Source of the DNA: Kitasatospora paranensis
GTDB lineage: Bacteria; Actinomycetota; Actinomycetes; Streptomycetales; Streptomycetaceae
Direction: 5' to 3'
Length of the DNA: 64,000 nucleotides
Assembly: GCF_039544005.1 (NCBI RefSeq)
Contig: NZ_BAABKV010000001.1
Span: 6,386,001-6,450,000 of the forward strand
This document shows positions 28,774 through 39,670 of the stretch, in pieces. The position numbers and the translations under genes were made by a program. The notes beneath the pieces are model-generated. The model saw only the letters and a program-made list of their open reading frames with translations, searched no databases and was not told the origin of the DNA. How positions within the stretch are numbered: position 1 is the stretch's first letter; the number at the start of each line of letters is the position of its first letter.

Positions 28774-29969
28774 CGGGCCGGCCCTCGCCCGCCCGACCAC
28801 GTCCACGGGTAGCCCGGGTCCTCGCTCGCGGTGCCGCCCTCGCCGAGCTCCAGCGGCCGGAACGTGTCGACCATGACGGCGAGTTCGTCGAAGAACTCGG
28901 CGCCGATGGAGCGCTCGTAGGCGCCCGGCTGCGGGCCGTGGGTGTGCCCGCCGGGGTGCAGCGAGATCGAGCCCTGGCCGATCCCGGAGCCCTTGCGGGC
29001 CTCGTAGTTGCCGCCGCAGTAGAACATCACCTCGTCGCTGTCGACGTTGGCGTGGTAGTACGGCACGGGGATCGACAGCGGGTGGTAGTCCACCTTGCGC
29101 GGCACGAAGTTGCAGATGACGAAGTTGTTGCCCTCGAAGACCTGGTGGGCCGGCGGCGGCTGGTGGATCCGGCCGGTGATCGGCTCGAAGTCGGCGATGT
29201 TGAAGGCGTACGGGTAGAGGCAGCCGTCCCAGCCGACCACGTCGAACGGGTGGTGCGGCACCGTGTAGCGGGTGCCCGCGACGCCGTTCGGGCCGCGGTG
29301 CTTCACCAGGACGTCGACGTCCGTGCCCTCCACCAGCAGCGGCCCGGTCGGCCCGCGCAGGTCCCGCTCGCAGTACGGCGCGTGCTCCAGCAGCTGGCCG
29401 AACCGCGACAGGTACCGCTTGGGCGGGGTGATGTGGCTGTTGGCCTCGATGCAGTACGCCCGCAGCGGGCCGTCGCCGGTGGGCACCCAGCGGTGCGTGG
29501 TGGCCCGCGGGATGATCACGTAGTCGCCCTGGACGACGTCCAGCGTGCCGAACACCGTCTCCAGCACGGCGGTGCCCGACTCGACGTAGACGCACTCGTC
29601 GCCCAGCCCGTTGCGGTACAGCTCGCTCGGTGCGCCGGCGACGGCGTAGGAGATCCGTACGTCGGCGTTGCCGAGGACCAGGCGGCGCCCGGCCACCACG
29701 TCGACGCCCTTCCAGTCCTCGCCGAAGAGCTGGTGCAGCTTCAGGTGGCGGGGGATCAGCGGAAGGTTCGCCGTGGTGGCCTGGCTCGGCAGCTCCCACG
29801 GCCGGGCGTCCACGATCGCCGAGGGGATGCCCCGGTGATAGAGCAGCGAGGAGTCGGACGTGAAGCCCTCCTCGCCCATCAGCTCCTCGTAGTACAGCCC
29901 GCCCTCGGGCGTGCGGTGCTGGGTGTGCCGCTTGGGCGGGATCGCGCCCAGCTGCCGGTAGTGCGCCAT
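28770..29969 (-). CDS. hmgA: Homogentisate 1,2-dioxygenase
   Basis: The product has 399 residues. It opens the ring of homogentisate to maleylacetoacetate using non-heme iron. The iron-site stretch YYHANVDSDEVMFYCGG supplies His and Glu, and LHPGGHTHGPQPG the second His. It is shorter than the ~440-residue proteobacterial and human enzymes but matches the actinobacterial form. It lies 24 bp behind hpd and overlaps the next gene by four bases (ATGA). Confidence 0.95.
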   Translation of the reverse strand: MAHYRQLGAIPPKRHTQHRTPEGGLYYEELMGEEGFTSDSSLLYHRGIPSAIVDARPWELPSQATTANLPLIPRHLKLHQLFGEDWKGVDVVAGRRLVLGNADVRISYAVAGAPSELYRNGLGDECVYVESGTAVLETVFGTLDVVQGDYVIIPRATTHRWVPTGDGPLRAYCIEANSHITPPKRYLSRFGQLLEHAPYCERDLRGPTGPLLVEGTDVDVLVKHRGPNGVAGTRYTVPHHPFDVVGWDGCLYPYAFNIADFEPITGRIHQPPPAHQVFEGNNFVICNFVPRKVDYHPLSIPVPYYHANVDSDEVMFYCGGNYEARKGSGIGQGSISLHPGGHTHGPQPGAYERSIGAEFFDELAVMVDTFRPLELGEGGTASEDPGYPWTWSGGRGPAR

Positions 29970-29993
29970 GGTGTCCCGGTCTCCCTCGTGGTG

Positions 29994-31355
<1,362 letters not shown>

Positions 31356-32660
31356 TCAGATTGCCCAGTCGGAGGCCGCCTTCCCCAGATGTCGAGTGAA
31401 CCACTCCACCGCCAGCCGGGCGACCTGCTCAAGCGTGCCCGGCTCCTCGAAGAGGTGGCCGGCCCGCGGGACGACGGCCAGCTCCCGTTCGCCGCCCAGC
31501 CCCGCCAGTGCGGTGCGGTTCAGCGCGAGCACGGTCGCGTCCGCGCCGCCGACCACCAGCAGGGTCGGCGCCCGGACGTGGGCCAGCCGGGGCCCGGCGA
31601 GGTCGGGCCGGCCGCCGCGCGAGACCACCGCGGCCACCCGGGCACCGGGTTCCGCGGCCGCCCACAGCGCCGCGGCGGCGCCGGTGCTCGCCCCGAAGTA
31701 CCCGACCGGCAGCCCGGCGCACTCCGGCCGGTCGGCCACCTCGCGGGTCGCGGACGCCAGCCGGGCTCCGAGCAGCGGCGGGTCGAACACCTTCGCCCGG
31801 TCGGGCTCCTCCTCGGCGGTCAGCAGGTCGAACAGCAACGTGCCCAGGCCCGCCCGGTGGAGCTCGGCGGCGACGTACCGGTTGCGCGGGCTGTGCCGGC
31901 TGCTGCCGCTGCCGTGCGCGAACAGCACCAGCCCGGTGGCGCCCTGCGGGACGGTCAGCCGGCCCGGCAGCCGGACCCCGGCCGCCGTCAGGACGGTCTC
32001 CGAGGCGGTGCCGCCGCCGCCCGCCCGCGCCGCCGCCGCGTCGAGCAGCCGCTCCACCTCCTCGTCCGGGGTCTGCGCGAAGTCCCGGTAGAACTCGCCG
32101 ATCGCCCAGAACACCGCCGGGGTGTACGGGCAGACCAGCTCGTCCGCGTCCCGGTCGAGCCGCTCCGCCCAGTCCCGCGGCGCCACCGGCACCGCCAGTA
32201 CCACGTGGGCGGCGCCCCGCGCCCGGACGATCCGGCAGGCGGCCAGCGCCGTGGACCCGGTCGCCACCCCGTCGTCCACCACGATCACGGGGCGCCCCTG
32301 CAGCGGGACGGGAGGGCGGCCGCGCCGGTAGCGCCCGGCCCGCCGCTCCAGCTCGGCGCGCTCCGCCTCCTCGACGCGGGCCAGCTGCTCGGGGGTGATC
32401 CGGGCGCTCCGCATCACCTCGTCGTTGAGCACCCGGGCGCCGTCCTCGCCGATCGCGCCCATACCCAGCTCGGGCTGGAACGGCACGCCGAGCTTGCGGA
32501 TCACGCAGATGTCGAGCGGGGCCCCGAGCGCCCGGGCCACCTCGTCGGCGACCGGGACGCCGCCCCGGGGCAGCGCCACCACCACGGCGTCCGCGCCACG
32601 CCACCGCGTCAGCTCGGCGGCCAGCCGGCGTCCCGCGTCGGTGCGGTCGCTGTAGATCAT
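31356..32660 (-). CDS. Phosphoribosyltransferase - alpha/beta hydrolase fusion protein
   Basis: The product has 434 residues. Residues ~1-215 are a type I phosphoribosyltransferase with the PRPP loop VIVVDDGVATGST and the RGGVPVADEVA entry. Residues ~225-434 are a dienelactone-hydrolase-like fold with the nucleophile elbow GASTG and a late GHLFEEP that may hold the catalytic His. The same two-domain layout occurs in M. tuberculosis Rv0571c, a DosR-regulon member. Substrates are unknown. ATG 32660 is used; the next gene upstream is 71 bp away. Confidence 0.82.
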   Translation of the reverse strand: MIYSDRTDAGRRLAAELTRWRGADAVVVALPRGGVPVADEVARALGAPLDICVIRKLGVPFQPELGMGAIGEDGARVLNDEVMRSARITPEQLARVEEAERAELERRAGRYRRGRPPVPLQGRPVIVVDDGVATGSTALAACRIVRARGAAHVVLAVPVAPRDWAERLDRDADELVCPYTPAVFWAIGEFYRDFAQTPDEEVERLLDAAAARAGGGGTASETVLTAAGVRLPGRLTVPQGATGLVLFAHGSGSSRHSPRNRYVAAELHRAGLGTLLFDLLTAEEEPDRAKVFDPPLLGARLASATREVADRPECAGLPVGYFGASTGAAAALWAAAEPGARVAAVVSRGGRPDLAGPRLAHVRAPTLLVVGGADATVLALNRTALAGLGGERELAVVPRAGHLFEEPGTLEQVARLAVEWFTRHLGKAASDWAI

Positions 32661-32731
32661 GGCGAGCCTCTCCACGTGCGGCTGAGCCTCCCCACCTCCC
32701 ACCGTACGTCCGGCCGGGCCGGGGCCGCGGG

Positions 32732-33031
32732 CTACGGCAGGGCGGCCGCCAGCACGTCCACCCGGCGGATGTCGGGCGGGGCGGCGAGCAGCCTCGGGGC
32801 GGCCTCCATCAGGGCCGCGGCGATCGGCCCCTGGAGGTGGGCGGTGCGCCCGGCCTCGTCGTCGAAGGTGTCGAAGATGCCGAAGACGGTCGCGCTCTCC
32901 CGGAAGGCGAACCACGTCCGGGTCGCCACCTCCTCCTGGGCGAGCGGCAGGGCGCCGATGAGCAGCTCGGCGACCTCCTCCGCGTGCTCGGGCTTGGCCT
33001 CGATCCGGGCGAGCAGGCCGATGGGGGACAT
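32732..33031 (-). CDS. ABM-domain small protein
   Basis: The product has 99 residues and a single ABM/ferredoxin-like domain (IGLLARIEAKPEHAEEVAEL ... TFDDEAGRTAHL). Similar proteins are YgiN-like quinol monooxygenases that act in redox protection. The same transcription direction as the fusion protein downstream suggests one unit. The enzymatic role is unproven. Confidence 0.72.
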   Translation of the reverse strand: MSPIGLLARIEAKPEHAEEVAELLIGALPLAQEEVATRTWFAFRESATVFGIFDTFDDEAGRTAHLQGPIAAALMEAAPRLLAAPPDIRRVDVLAAALP

Positions 33032-33076
33032 GGCGGGACCTCCGGGGGTGGGGACGGGGCGAACGGGGACGGCGGC

Positions 33077-33967
33077 TCACGCGTGCCGGGCGAAGTCCTC
33101 CAGCGAGACGGTGTACTCGCCGCTCTCCGGCCGGTGGCGCACGCAGTACTGCCGCGGGTACCAGCCGGGCTGCTGCCAGGCGCTCGGCTGCTTGACCGGG
33201 CGGCACTCCGCGGCCGGGTCGCCGCTCTCGGCGGCCCGCAGGTCGGAGAGCGCGACCATGGGCTCCAGGAAGGTGATCCGGGCGTCGTAGACGCCGTAGA
33301 CGAACGTCCGGGAGAAGGCGTGCCCGTGCCACTCCTCACCGGTCAGGTCGGTGAGGTGGTTGCCCATCGCGACCTGGGCGAGGCCCTTGTCCGAGTAGTC
33401 GGCCGGGAGGTACTGCGCCGGCAGCGGGCGGGTCGCGGTGGCGTAGTCGTCGCAGTTGATCAGGATCCCGCAGGGCCCGGGCCGGATGGCCTGCCGCTCG
33501 GCGTCCGACTGCAGGTAGAAGTGCACGTCGAAGTGCGGGTGGTCGTAGACGTGCGGCGGGCCGTGGCCGGCCGGGTCCCAGTCCAGCAGGGCGAAGGTCA
33601 GCGGGCTGCCGGGCAGCCGGCGCAGCGCGTCGGGCAGCTGCAGCGGGTACTCGTGGCCGCCCGCGCACTCCTTCATCGGGTCGATCGTGCCGTCGCCGTC
33701 CCGGTCGAAGCAGTGCTTCCCGTCGGCGGGCTCGGTCGGCAGGCCGTCCAGTGCGCCCCGGGTGAGGGCCACCCCGATGGCGACCGGCCGGTCACCGGCC
33801 AGCTGCACGTAGGTGTGCGCGGCGCCCTCGCCGAGCGGCACCGGCCGGCCGTACGAGGTGCGGACCTGCGGGGCGGCGACAGCGGGGGCGGCCGGCAGCA
33901 GGGCCGCCGCCAGCGCGGCGGCGGCCAGGGCGCGGCGGACGGTCTGGGTTCGCGGATTCGGCGGCAT
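33077..33967 (-). CDS. Secreted protein of unknown function
   Basis: The product has 296 residues. A clear Sec-type signal (RRALAAAALAAALLPAAPAVA, cleavage near residue 31) leads into a mature domain with His-rich HVYDHPHFDVHFYLQ and a DRDGDGTIDP loop that looks like a calcium site. The overall pattern resembles extracellular TTHB210/DUF5602-like proteins. Exported, perhaps metal binding. It is separated by 155 bp of unremarkable sequence from the acyl-CoA oxidase gene. Confidence 0.7.
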   Translation of the reverse strand: MPPNPRTQTVRRALAAAALAAALLPAAPAVAAPQVRTSYGRPVPLGEGAAHTYVQLAGDRPVAIGVALTRGALDGLPTEPADGKHCFDRDGDGTIDPMKECAGGHEYPLQLPDALRRLPGSPLTFALLDWDPAGHGPPHVYDHPHFDVHFYLQSDAERQAIRPGPCGILINCDDYATATRPLPAQYLPADYSDKGLAQVAMGNHLTDLTGEEWHGHAFSRTFVYGVYDARITFLEPMVALSDLRAAESGDPAAECRPVKQPSAWQQPGWYPRQYCVRHRPESGEYTVSLEDFARHA

Positions 33968-34122
33968 GCCGACGGCCTTTCAGCTGGACGGTACTGAGGG
34001 CCACTGTGCCGCGCCCGCCGGGCCGCGGCCCGATCTGATGCTCCGTCCGTGGCGGGCGTGACCCGGTGTCAGTTCCGCCGTGCGCGGGGCGCCCGTCCGG
34101 CACCCCCGCGCGGCGGGCCGTC

Positions 34123-35826
34123 CTACGGCTGCATCGCGTACGCGCCGGACAGCGCCTCGACCAGGGCCCACACCCGCTCGCCGCGGGCCGCGTCGGCGAC
34201 CGGGCGGCGGACGTGCGCCAGCGCCCAGGCCGCCTGCTCCTCGGTGGTGGAGGCCTTGCCGTGCAGCTCGGTGGCGTGCGCGGAGAAGTCCCGCACCAGC
34301 GCGTCGAAGATCTGGTCCAGGACGTCGGCGTCGAGCCCGGTCAGCCCGGCCTGCTCCAGCACCAGCTGGCCGTAGACCACCAGGGCGAACAGCTGGCCGA
34401 TCTCCAGCAGGAAGTCGAGGTCCTGCTGCTGCTCGGCGCTCGGCGCGTGGGCCAGCAGCAGCGCGCAGAGCCCGTCCGCCTGCTCGCGGAACCGTGCCAC
34501 GTTCGGCACCGCGGCGTGCGCGTCGTACGCCGTCCGCCAGTCGTGGAAGCGGATCGCGCCCAGGCCCCGGGCCGGGCCCTGCCGGAACAGGAAGGCGTCG
34601 TCGGCGGCGTCCAGCCGGCTCGGCACCGCCTCGAACTCGGCCGGCGCGAAGAGGTAGTTGCCCATGAACTTGAGGATCAGCGCCAGGTTGACGTGGACGG
34701 TGCCCTCCAGCTTCGGCAGGCCGCGGATGTCCTTGGCGGCCTTGTCGAAGTAGGTGTCCGCCTCGAAGCCCTTGGCCGCGATGACGTCCCACATCAGGTC
34801 GATGACCTTCTCGCCCTCGGTGGTGACCTTCATCTTGGTCATCGGGTTGAAGAGCAGGTAGCGGCGGTCCTCCGGCGAGGCGGTGCGGAAGTAGTCCACC
34901 GCCCGCGCGCTGAACAGCTTCATCGCGGCGAGCCGGGCGTACGCGTCGGTCAACTCGCGCCGCACGTGCGGGAAGTCGGTGACCGGGCGGCCGTAGAGCA
35001 CCCGGTTGCGGGCGTGCGTGACGGCCTCGTACATCGCGTGCTCGCAGATGCCGACCGAGGCGGTGCAGAGGTTGAACTTGCCGACGTTGACGGTGTTCAG
35101 CGCCGCGTCGAAGGCGGCCTTGCCGGTGTGCAGCACGTCCTCGGCGCGGACGGGGTAGTCCTCCAGGCGGAACTCGCTGACGTACATCTGCGCGTTCACG
35201 ACGTTCTTGACCAGGTGGTAGGCCTCGTGCCGGCTGTCCGCGGCGAAGAAGACGTACCCCTCGGGGCCCTCGACGTCCGAGCGGCGGCCGAAGACCGAGA
35301 CCAGGCCGGCCACGTTGCCGTTGCCGATGTAGTACTTGGCGCCGGTCGCGGTGAACCCGCCGTCGCCGTCCGGGGTGAGGATCATGTCGGTGGAGTAGAT
35401 GTCCGCGCCGTGGCTGCGCTCGGAGAGGCCGAACGCCATCACGTGGCCCTCCGTCAGCAGCTTCGCCGCCCGGGCCCGGACGGCCTCGTTCTCGCTCTGC
35501 CAGACCGGGCCGAGGCCGAGGATGGTGACCTGCCAGGTGTACCAGTAGCCGAGGCCGTAGAAGCCGAGGATCTCGTTCAGCTCGGCGATCCGCGCGGTGT
35601 CCCAGCGCTTCGCCGGGTCGGCCGAGGACGGCGTCAGGAACTCCGCGAACAGGCCCTCCTTGGCGGCGAACTCGAGGAAGTCGCCGTACCACGAGCGGTC
35701 GATGTAGGTGTCGATCAGCGCCTTCTTGCCGCGCGACTCGAACCAGTCGACGGTGGCGCGCAGCAGCCGGCGGGTGGTGTCGTCGAACTGCGCGGGGTCG
35801 TAGGTGCGCGGGTTGAACAGCATCAT
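34123..35826 (-). CDS. Acyl-CoA oxidase/dehydrogenase family protein
   Basis: The product has 567 residues, the length of the acyl-CoA oxidase or long acyl-CoA dehydrogenase group. FAD/acyl-binding landmarks are AFGLSERSHGADI and ATGAKYYIGNGNVAGLVSVFG; the C-terminal half is helical. The likely reaction is alpha,beta-desaturation of an acyl-CoA. Its ATG overlaps the padR stop (TGATG at 35828-35824), so the two are translationally coupled and the PadR protein probably controls this enzyme. Confidence 0.85.
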   Translation of the reverse strand: MMLFNPRTYDPAQFDDTTRRLLRATVDWFESRGKKALIDTYIDRSWYGDFLEFAAKEGLFAEFLTPSSADPAKRWDTARIAELNEILGFYGLGYWYTWQVTILGLGPVWQSENEAVRARAAKLLTEGHVMAFGLSERSHGADIYSTDMILTPDGDGGFTATGAKYYIGNGNVAGLVSVFGRRSDVEGPEGYVFFAADSRHEAYHLVKNVVNAQMYVSEFRLEDYPVRAEDVLHTGKAAFDAALNTVNVGKFNLCTASVGICEHAMYEAVTHARNRVLYGRPVTDFPHVRRELTDAYARLAAMKLFSARAVDYFRTASPEDRRYLLFNPMTKMKVTTEGEKVIDLMWDVIAAKGFEADTYFDKAAKDIRGLPKLEGTVHVNLALILKFMGNYLFAPAEFEAVPSRLDAADDAFLFRQGPARGLGAIRFHDWRTAYDAHAAVPNVARFREQADGLCALLLAHAPSAEQQQDLDFLLEIGQLFALVVYGQLVLEQAGLTGLDADVLDQIFDALVRDFSAHATELHGKASTTEEQAAWALAHVRRPVADAARGERVWALVEALSGAYAMQP

Positions 35827-36398
35827 CAGGTCCCGGGGGTCGAGGGTGTCGGGGGCGGTGTGCCGAGGCGGTGCAGGGTGGCGAGCACGTCGTCCAGCCA
35901 GGCGAGGATCATCCGCTCGTACTCGATGCCGCCGCGCAGCACCACGTGCTGGAGGCGCTGCTGGTCGTCGAGTGCGGCCGGGTCGGGGAAGTCGCGCCGC
36001 TCGCCCACGAGGTAGCGCTCCAGCAGCGCCGCGTGCTCGGCGCGGTGCCGCTCCACCTCGGGGACCAGTGCGGACGGGTCGTCGAACGCGGCCGCCCGGA
36101 TCTTCACGGCCAGCTCGTGCCGGACGGTCTCCGGCTCGACCGGCTCGTGCAGCCAGTCGACCAGGGCGCGCCGCCCGGCGGCGGTGCCCGACCAGACCTT
36201 CTTGTCCGGCCTTCCGTCCTGGGCGATCTCCTGCCCGGCGACCCAGCCGTCCGCCTCCATCCGCCGCAGCACCCGGTAGATCTGCTGGTGGGTGGCGGTC
36301 CAGAAGCGCCCGATGGACCGGTCGAACCGTCGGGCCAGCTCGTACCCCGAGCCGGGCTGCTCCAGGAGGGAGACGAGGATCGCGTGCTCCAGTGCCAT
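35826..36398 (-). CDS. PadR-family transcriptional regulator
   Basis: The product has 190 residues: an N-terminal PadR winged helix (LEHAILVSLLEQPGSGYELA, HQQIYRVLRRMEADGWV) and a C-terminal helical Vir_act_alpha-like dimerisation region. It is first in a two-gene operon with the acyl-CoA oxidase. A perfect palindrome sits inside its own promoter, so it is very likely autoregulated. Confidence 0.9.
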   Translation of the reverse strand: MALEHAILVSLLEQPGSGYELARRFDRSIGRFWTATHQQIYRVLRRMEADGWVAGQEIAQDGRPDKKVWSGTAAGRRALVDWLHEPVEPETVRHELAVKIRAAAFDDPSALVPEVERHRAEHAALLERYLVGERRDFPDPAALDDQQRLQHVVLRGGIEYERMILAWLDDVLATLHRLGTPPPTPSTPGT

Positions 36399-36404
36399 GC
36401 CCGC

Positions 36405-36434
36405 ATCCTGCTATGCAACGAGTTGCATAGGCAA
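36405..36434 (-). promoter_or_regulatory. padR operon promoter with PadR-type operator in the spacer
   Basis: On the minus strand -35 TTGCCT (36434-36429), 18-base spacer, then -10 CAGGAT (36410-36405). CTATGCAA-CGAG-TTGCATAG (36411-36430) fills the spacer; the ATGCAA/TTGCAT core is the usual PadR box. Binding would block RNA polymerase directly. Confidence 0.7.
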
Positions 36435-36494
36435 TCCGGGTGCGGCGCGGTGAGACGCACCTCACGCGGCGGGCGCCCGCGCCACAATGGACCC

Positions 36495-37526
36495 GTGGAC
36501 GACCAGGAGTTGCTGCTGCGCCGGATGCACGCCCAGTTCGGCCGCCCGGAGGCCGCCGCGGTCGCGGTGGCCCGGAGCTCGGGCGGGGTCCAGGCCCAGG
36601 ATGCCGCGGCGGCCCGGCTGGCGCTGCGGGCCCGCGGCGTGGCGGACCCGGCCGAGCCGGGGCGGGCGCAGGCGGCCGGCGAGGTGGTGTCCACCTGGCT
36701 GATGCGCGGCACCCTGCACCTGGTGCCGGCCGCGGACGCCCGGTGGATGCTGGGCCTGTTCGCGGCCAGGAACCTGGCCGGCGGCGCGCGCCGGCGCCGC
36801 GAACTCGGCCTGACCGACGAGATCTGCGCCCGCGCGCTGGAGCTGCTGCCGACACTGCCGCAGGGGCCGCACAGCCGGGCCGCGCTGGTCGCGCTGCTGG
36901 GCGAACGGGGCGTCGGCATCGACCCGAAGGGCCAGGCGCCGGCCCACCTCATGGCGTACGCGGCGGCGCACGGGCTGCTGTGCCGCGGCGCCGACGTCGC
37001 GCCGCGGGAGCCGGGCTATCTCCCAATGCCGGCCGGCGGCCCGCCGCCCGCGGACCCGGCCGCCGCGCTGGCCGGCCGGTACCTGGCGGCGTTCGGCCCG
37101 GCGGGTCCGGCCGACTTCGGCGCCTGGGCGGGTCTGCCGGTGACGGCCGCCCGTTCGGCGTTCGAGGCGGCCTCGGCCGAGCAGCCCTCGCCCGGGCTGT
37201 TCGCCGTCGCCGGTGCGGCGGGGCCGTCGTCCGGGCCGCCGCTGGTGCGCCTGCTCGGCGCGTACGACGGCTACCTGCTGGGCTACCGCAGCCGGGCGGT
37301 GATGCTGGACGAGGCCTTCGCGCAGCGGATCAACGCCGGCGGCGGCGTGATCAGGCCGGCCGTGGTCGCGGACGGCCGGGTGCTCGGCACCTGGCGGCGG
37401 GAGCGCGACGGGCTGGTGGTCGAGGCGTTCGGGCCGCTGCCGCGCGGGGTGCGCGCCGCGCTGGCGGAGGAAGCCGCCGCAGTCGCCGCGTTCCTCGGCG
37501 TCCCGGATGTGCTCACCCTGGCCTGA
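36495..37526 (+). CDS. Winged-helix DNA-binding domain (HTH_42) protein
   Basis: The product has 343 residues from GTG 36495. It is of the AlkX/YcaQ-like winged-helix family common in actinobacteria, with the typical SSGGVQAQDAAAARLALRAR, WLMRGTLHLVPAAD, and LLGAYDGYLLGYRSR motifs. Relatives unhook interstrand crosslinks or act in DNA repair; some are uncharacterised. It is divergent from padR and apparently single-gene. Confidence 0.82.
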   Translation: MDDQELLLRRMHAQFGRPEAAAVAVARSSGGVQAQDAAAARLALRARGVADPAEPGRAQAAGEVVSTWLMRGTLHLVPAADARWMLGLFAARNLAGGARRRRELGLTDEICARALELLPTLPQGPHSRAALVALLGERGVGIDPKGQAPAHLMAYAAAHGLLCRGADVAPREPGYLPMPAGGPPPADPAAALAGRYLAAFGPAGPADFGAWAGLPVTAARSAFEAASAEQPSPGLFAVAGAAGPSSGPPLVRLLGAYDGYLLGYRSRAVMLDEAFAQRINAGGGVIRPAVVADGRVLGTWRRERDGLVVEAFGPLPRGVRAALAEEAAAVAAFLGVPDVLTLA

Positions 37527-37631
37527 CAGAACCAAAACCCGGCAAATGAGTGATTCCCTCGCATAAGGGGAAGATAAGGGACACAATGGGTAAGGAACTC
37601 GCGCCTTCCTCACACTTGGAGGTGGTCCTCG

Positions 37632-38102
37632 GTGTCGACCCAGAGCCCGACGGGCATGGAACACCACCCGGACATCATCGAACTTCGTCAACACTACGAG
37701 CGTGTCACCGCAACGCCGCTGGCCCAGGGCGTCGAGGCGCTCTCCATCTGCGCCGGACTCTTCCTGGCGATCTCCCCGTGGGTGGTCGGGTTCGGCCTGA
37801 ACCCCGTGGTCGGGGCCTTCTCCGGGCTGAGTGTGAGCAACCTGCTGTGCGGGCTCGTCTTCGCCTACCTCATGGCCGGCTACGGATCCGCACTCGAGCG
37901 CACGCACGCGCGCGCCTGGGCCGCGATGGCGATCGGCATCTGGGCGATCGTCGCTCCCTGGGCGACCGTCGGCGGTGAGGCCGTCAACCGCACCATCTGG
38001 ACCAACGTGATCACCGGTGGCGTGATGACGTGCCTGGCCCTGGCGGCCTTCGGGCTGACGCTCACCGGCGCCACGTCGAGGATGGGCAGGGGGCGCGGAT
38101 GA
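37632..38102 (+). CDS. SPW-repeat membrane protein
   Basis: The product has 156 residues from GTG 37632. Four hydrophobic helices include two SPW-type repeats (ISPWVVGFG and the degenerate VAPWATVGG). These proteins are widespread in streptomycetes and of unknown role. GGAGG lies about 10 bases upstream. The AT-richer gap 37527-37631 should hold the promoter, but no clear sigma motif is assigned. Confidence 0.8.
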   Translation: MSTQSPTGMEHHPDIIELRQHYERVTATPLAQGVEALSICAGLFLAISPWVVGFGLNPVVGAFSGLSVSNLLCGLVFAYLMAGYGSALERTHARAWAAMAIGIWAIVAPWATVGGEAVNRTIWTNVITGGVMTCLALAAFGLTLTGATSRMGRGRG

Positions 38103-38125
38103 CGGAGACCGAAGCGAACCATCGG

Positions 38126-38154
38126 ACGGGTGCGGGCCCTCGGCCCGCACCCGT
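38126..38154. terminator. Bidirectional terminator hairpin
   Basis: Perfect 13-bp arms (38126-38138 and 38142-38154) with a 3-base loop, between the convergent SPW gene and fumC. Confidence 0.75.
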
Positions 38155-38184
38155 TCGTCGTGCCCGCCGGTCGGGGCCCGGCGG

Positions 38185-39597
38185 TCAGGGCCTGGTCATC
38201 CGCAGCACGTCGAGCGCGGTGTCCAGCTCCTCCTCGGTGAGCAGCCCCTGCGCCACGTAGCCGCGTTCCAGGACGACCTGCCGGATCGTCTTCCGCTCGG
38301 CCAGCGACTGCTTGGCCACCTTCGCCGCCTCCTCGTAGCCGATCCAGCGGTTGAGCGGGGTGACGACCGAGGGCGACGACTCGGCGAACTCGCGGGCCCG
38401 CGCCACGTTGGCGGTGATGCCGTCGACCGTCCGGTCGGCCAGCAGCCGGGCGCTGTTGGCGAGCAGCCGCACCGACTCCAGGACGTTGCGGGCGATCACC
38501 GGGAGCATCACGTTCAGCTCGAAGCTGCCGCTGGCCCCGGCCACGGTGACCGTGGTGTCGTTGCCGATCACCTGGGCCGCCACCATCAGCACCACCTCGG
38601 GCAGCACCGGGTTGACCTTGCCCGGCATGATGGAGGACCCGGGCTGCAGATCGGGCAGGTTGATCTCGCCCAGGCCCGTCCGCGGGCCGGATCCCATCCA
38701 CCGCAGGTCGTTCGCGACCTTGGTGAAGCCGACCGCCACCGTCCGGAGCTGGCCGCTGAGTTCGACCAGCGCGTCGCGGGCGCCCTGGGCCTCGAAGTGG
38801 TTCCGGGCCTCGGTCAGCGGCAGCCCGGTCGCCCGGGCGACCTCCGCGATCACCGCCGCGGAGAACCCCGGAGGGGTGTTGATGCCGGTGCCCACCGCCG
38901 TGCCGCCGAGGGGCAGTTCGGCCACTCGGGGCAGGGCGGCGCGCAGCCTCTCCACGCCGTACCGGACCTGCGCGGCGTATCCGCCGAACTCCTGGCCCAG
39001 CGTGACGGGAGTGGCGTCCATCAGGTGCGTCCGGCCCGACTTGACCACCTCGGCGAACTCGGCGGACTTGCGCTCCAGCGCCGCTGCCAGGTGGTCGAGT
39101 GCCGGGATCAGCTCGCCGGTGACGGCGGCCGTCGCGGCGATGTGGATGGAGGACGGGAAGACGTCGTTGGAGGACTGGCTCGCGTTGACGTGGTCGTTGG
39201 GGTGCACCGGCCGGCCCAGGTGCTCGGTGGCGAGGGTGGCGATCACCTCGTTGGCGTTCATGTTGGACGACGTGCCGGAGCCCGTCTGGAAGACGTCCAC
39301 CGGGAACTCGCCGTCCCAGCGGCCCTCCGCCACCTCCTCGGCGGCGGCCCGGATCGCCTCCGCCGTCTCGCCGTCCAGCACGCCGAGCCGGGCGTTGACC
39401 ACCGCGGCGGCGGCCTTGATCCGGGCCAGCGCCGCGATGTGCGCCCGCTCCAGCCGCTGGCCGGACACCGGGAAGTTCTCCACCGCGCGCTGCGTCTGGG
39501 CCCGCCACCGGGCCCCCGCGGGCACCCAGACCTCGCCCATCGAGTCGTGCTCGACCCGGTAGCCCTCGTGGGCCTGCCCGTTCCGCTCGTCACCCAT
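38185..39597 (-). CDS. fumC: Fumarate hydratase, class II
   Basis: The product has 470 residues and interconverts fumarate and malate in the TCA cycle. The family signature [11 protein letters not shown] and the [20 protein letters not shown] and [16 protein letters not shown] segments are complete. This is the iron-free, oxygen-stable class II enzyme. It is near the fumarate-producing fahA gene only in the broad sense; they are not in one operon. ATG 39597 is used. Confidence 0.95.
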   Translation of the reverse strand: MGDERNGQAHEGYRVEHDSMGEVWVPAGARWRAQTQRAVENFPVSGQRLERAHIAALARIKAAAAVVNARLGVLDGETAEAIRAAAEEVAEGRWDGEFPVDVFQTGSGTSSNMNANEVIATLATEHLGRPVHPNDHVNASQSSNDVFPSSIHIAATAAVTGELIPALDHLAAALERKSAEFAEVVKSGRTHLMDATPVTLGQEFGGYAAQVRYGVERLRAALPRVAELPLGGTAVGTGINTPPGFSAAVIAEVARATGLPLTEARNHFEAQGARDALVELSGQLRTVAVGFTKVANDLRWMGSGPRTGLGEINLPDLQPGSSIMPGKVNPVLPEVVLMVAAQVIGNDTTVTVAGASGSFELNVMLPVIARNVLESVRLLANSARLLADRTVDGITANVARAREFAESSPSVVTPLNRWIGYEEAAKVAKQSLAERKTIRQVVLERGYVAQGLLTEEELDTALDVLRMTRP

Positions 39598-39670
39598 CGT
39601 GCGACACCTCCTGGACCGGACAGCCGCGCGGCGGTCCCGGGTATTTCCGATGGTGCCGCCGGCGCCGCCG

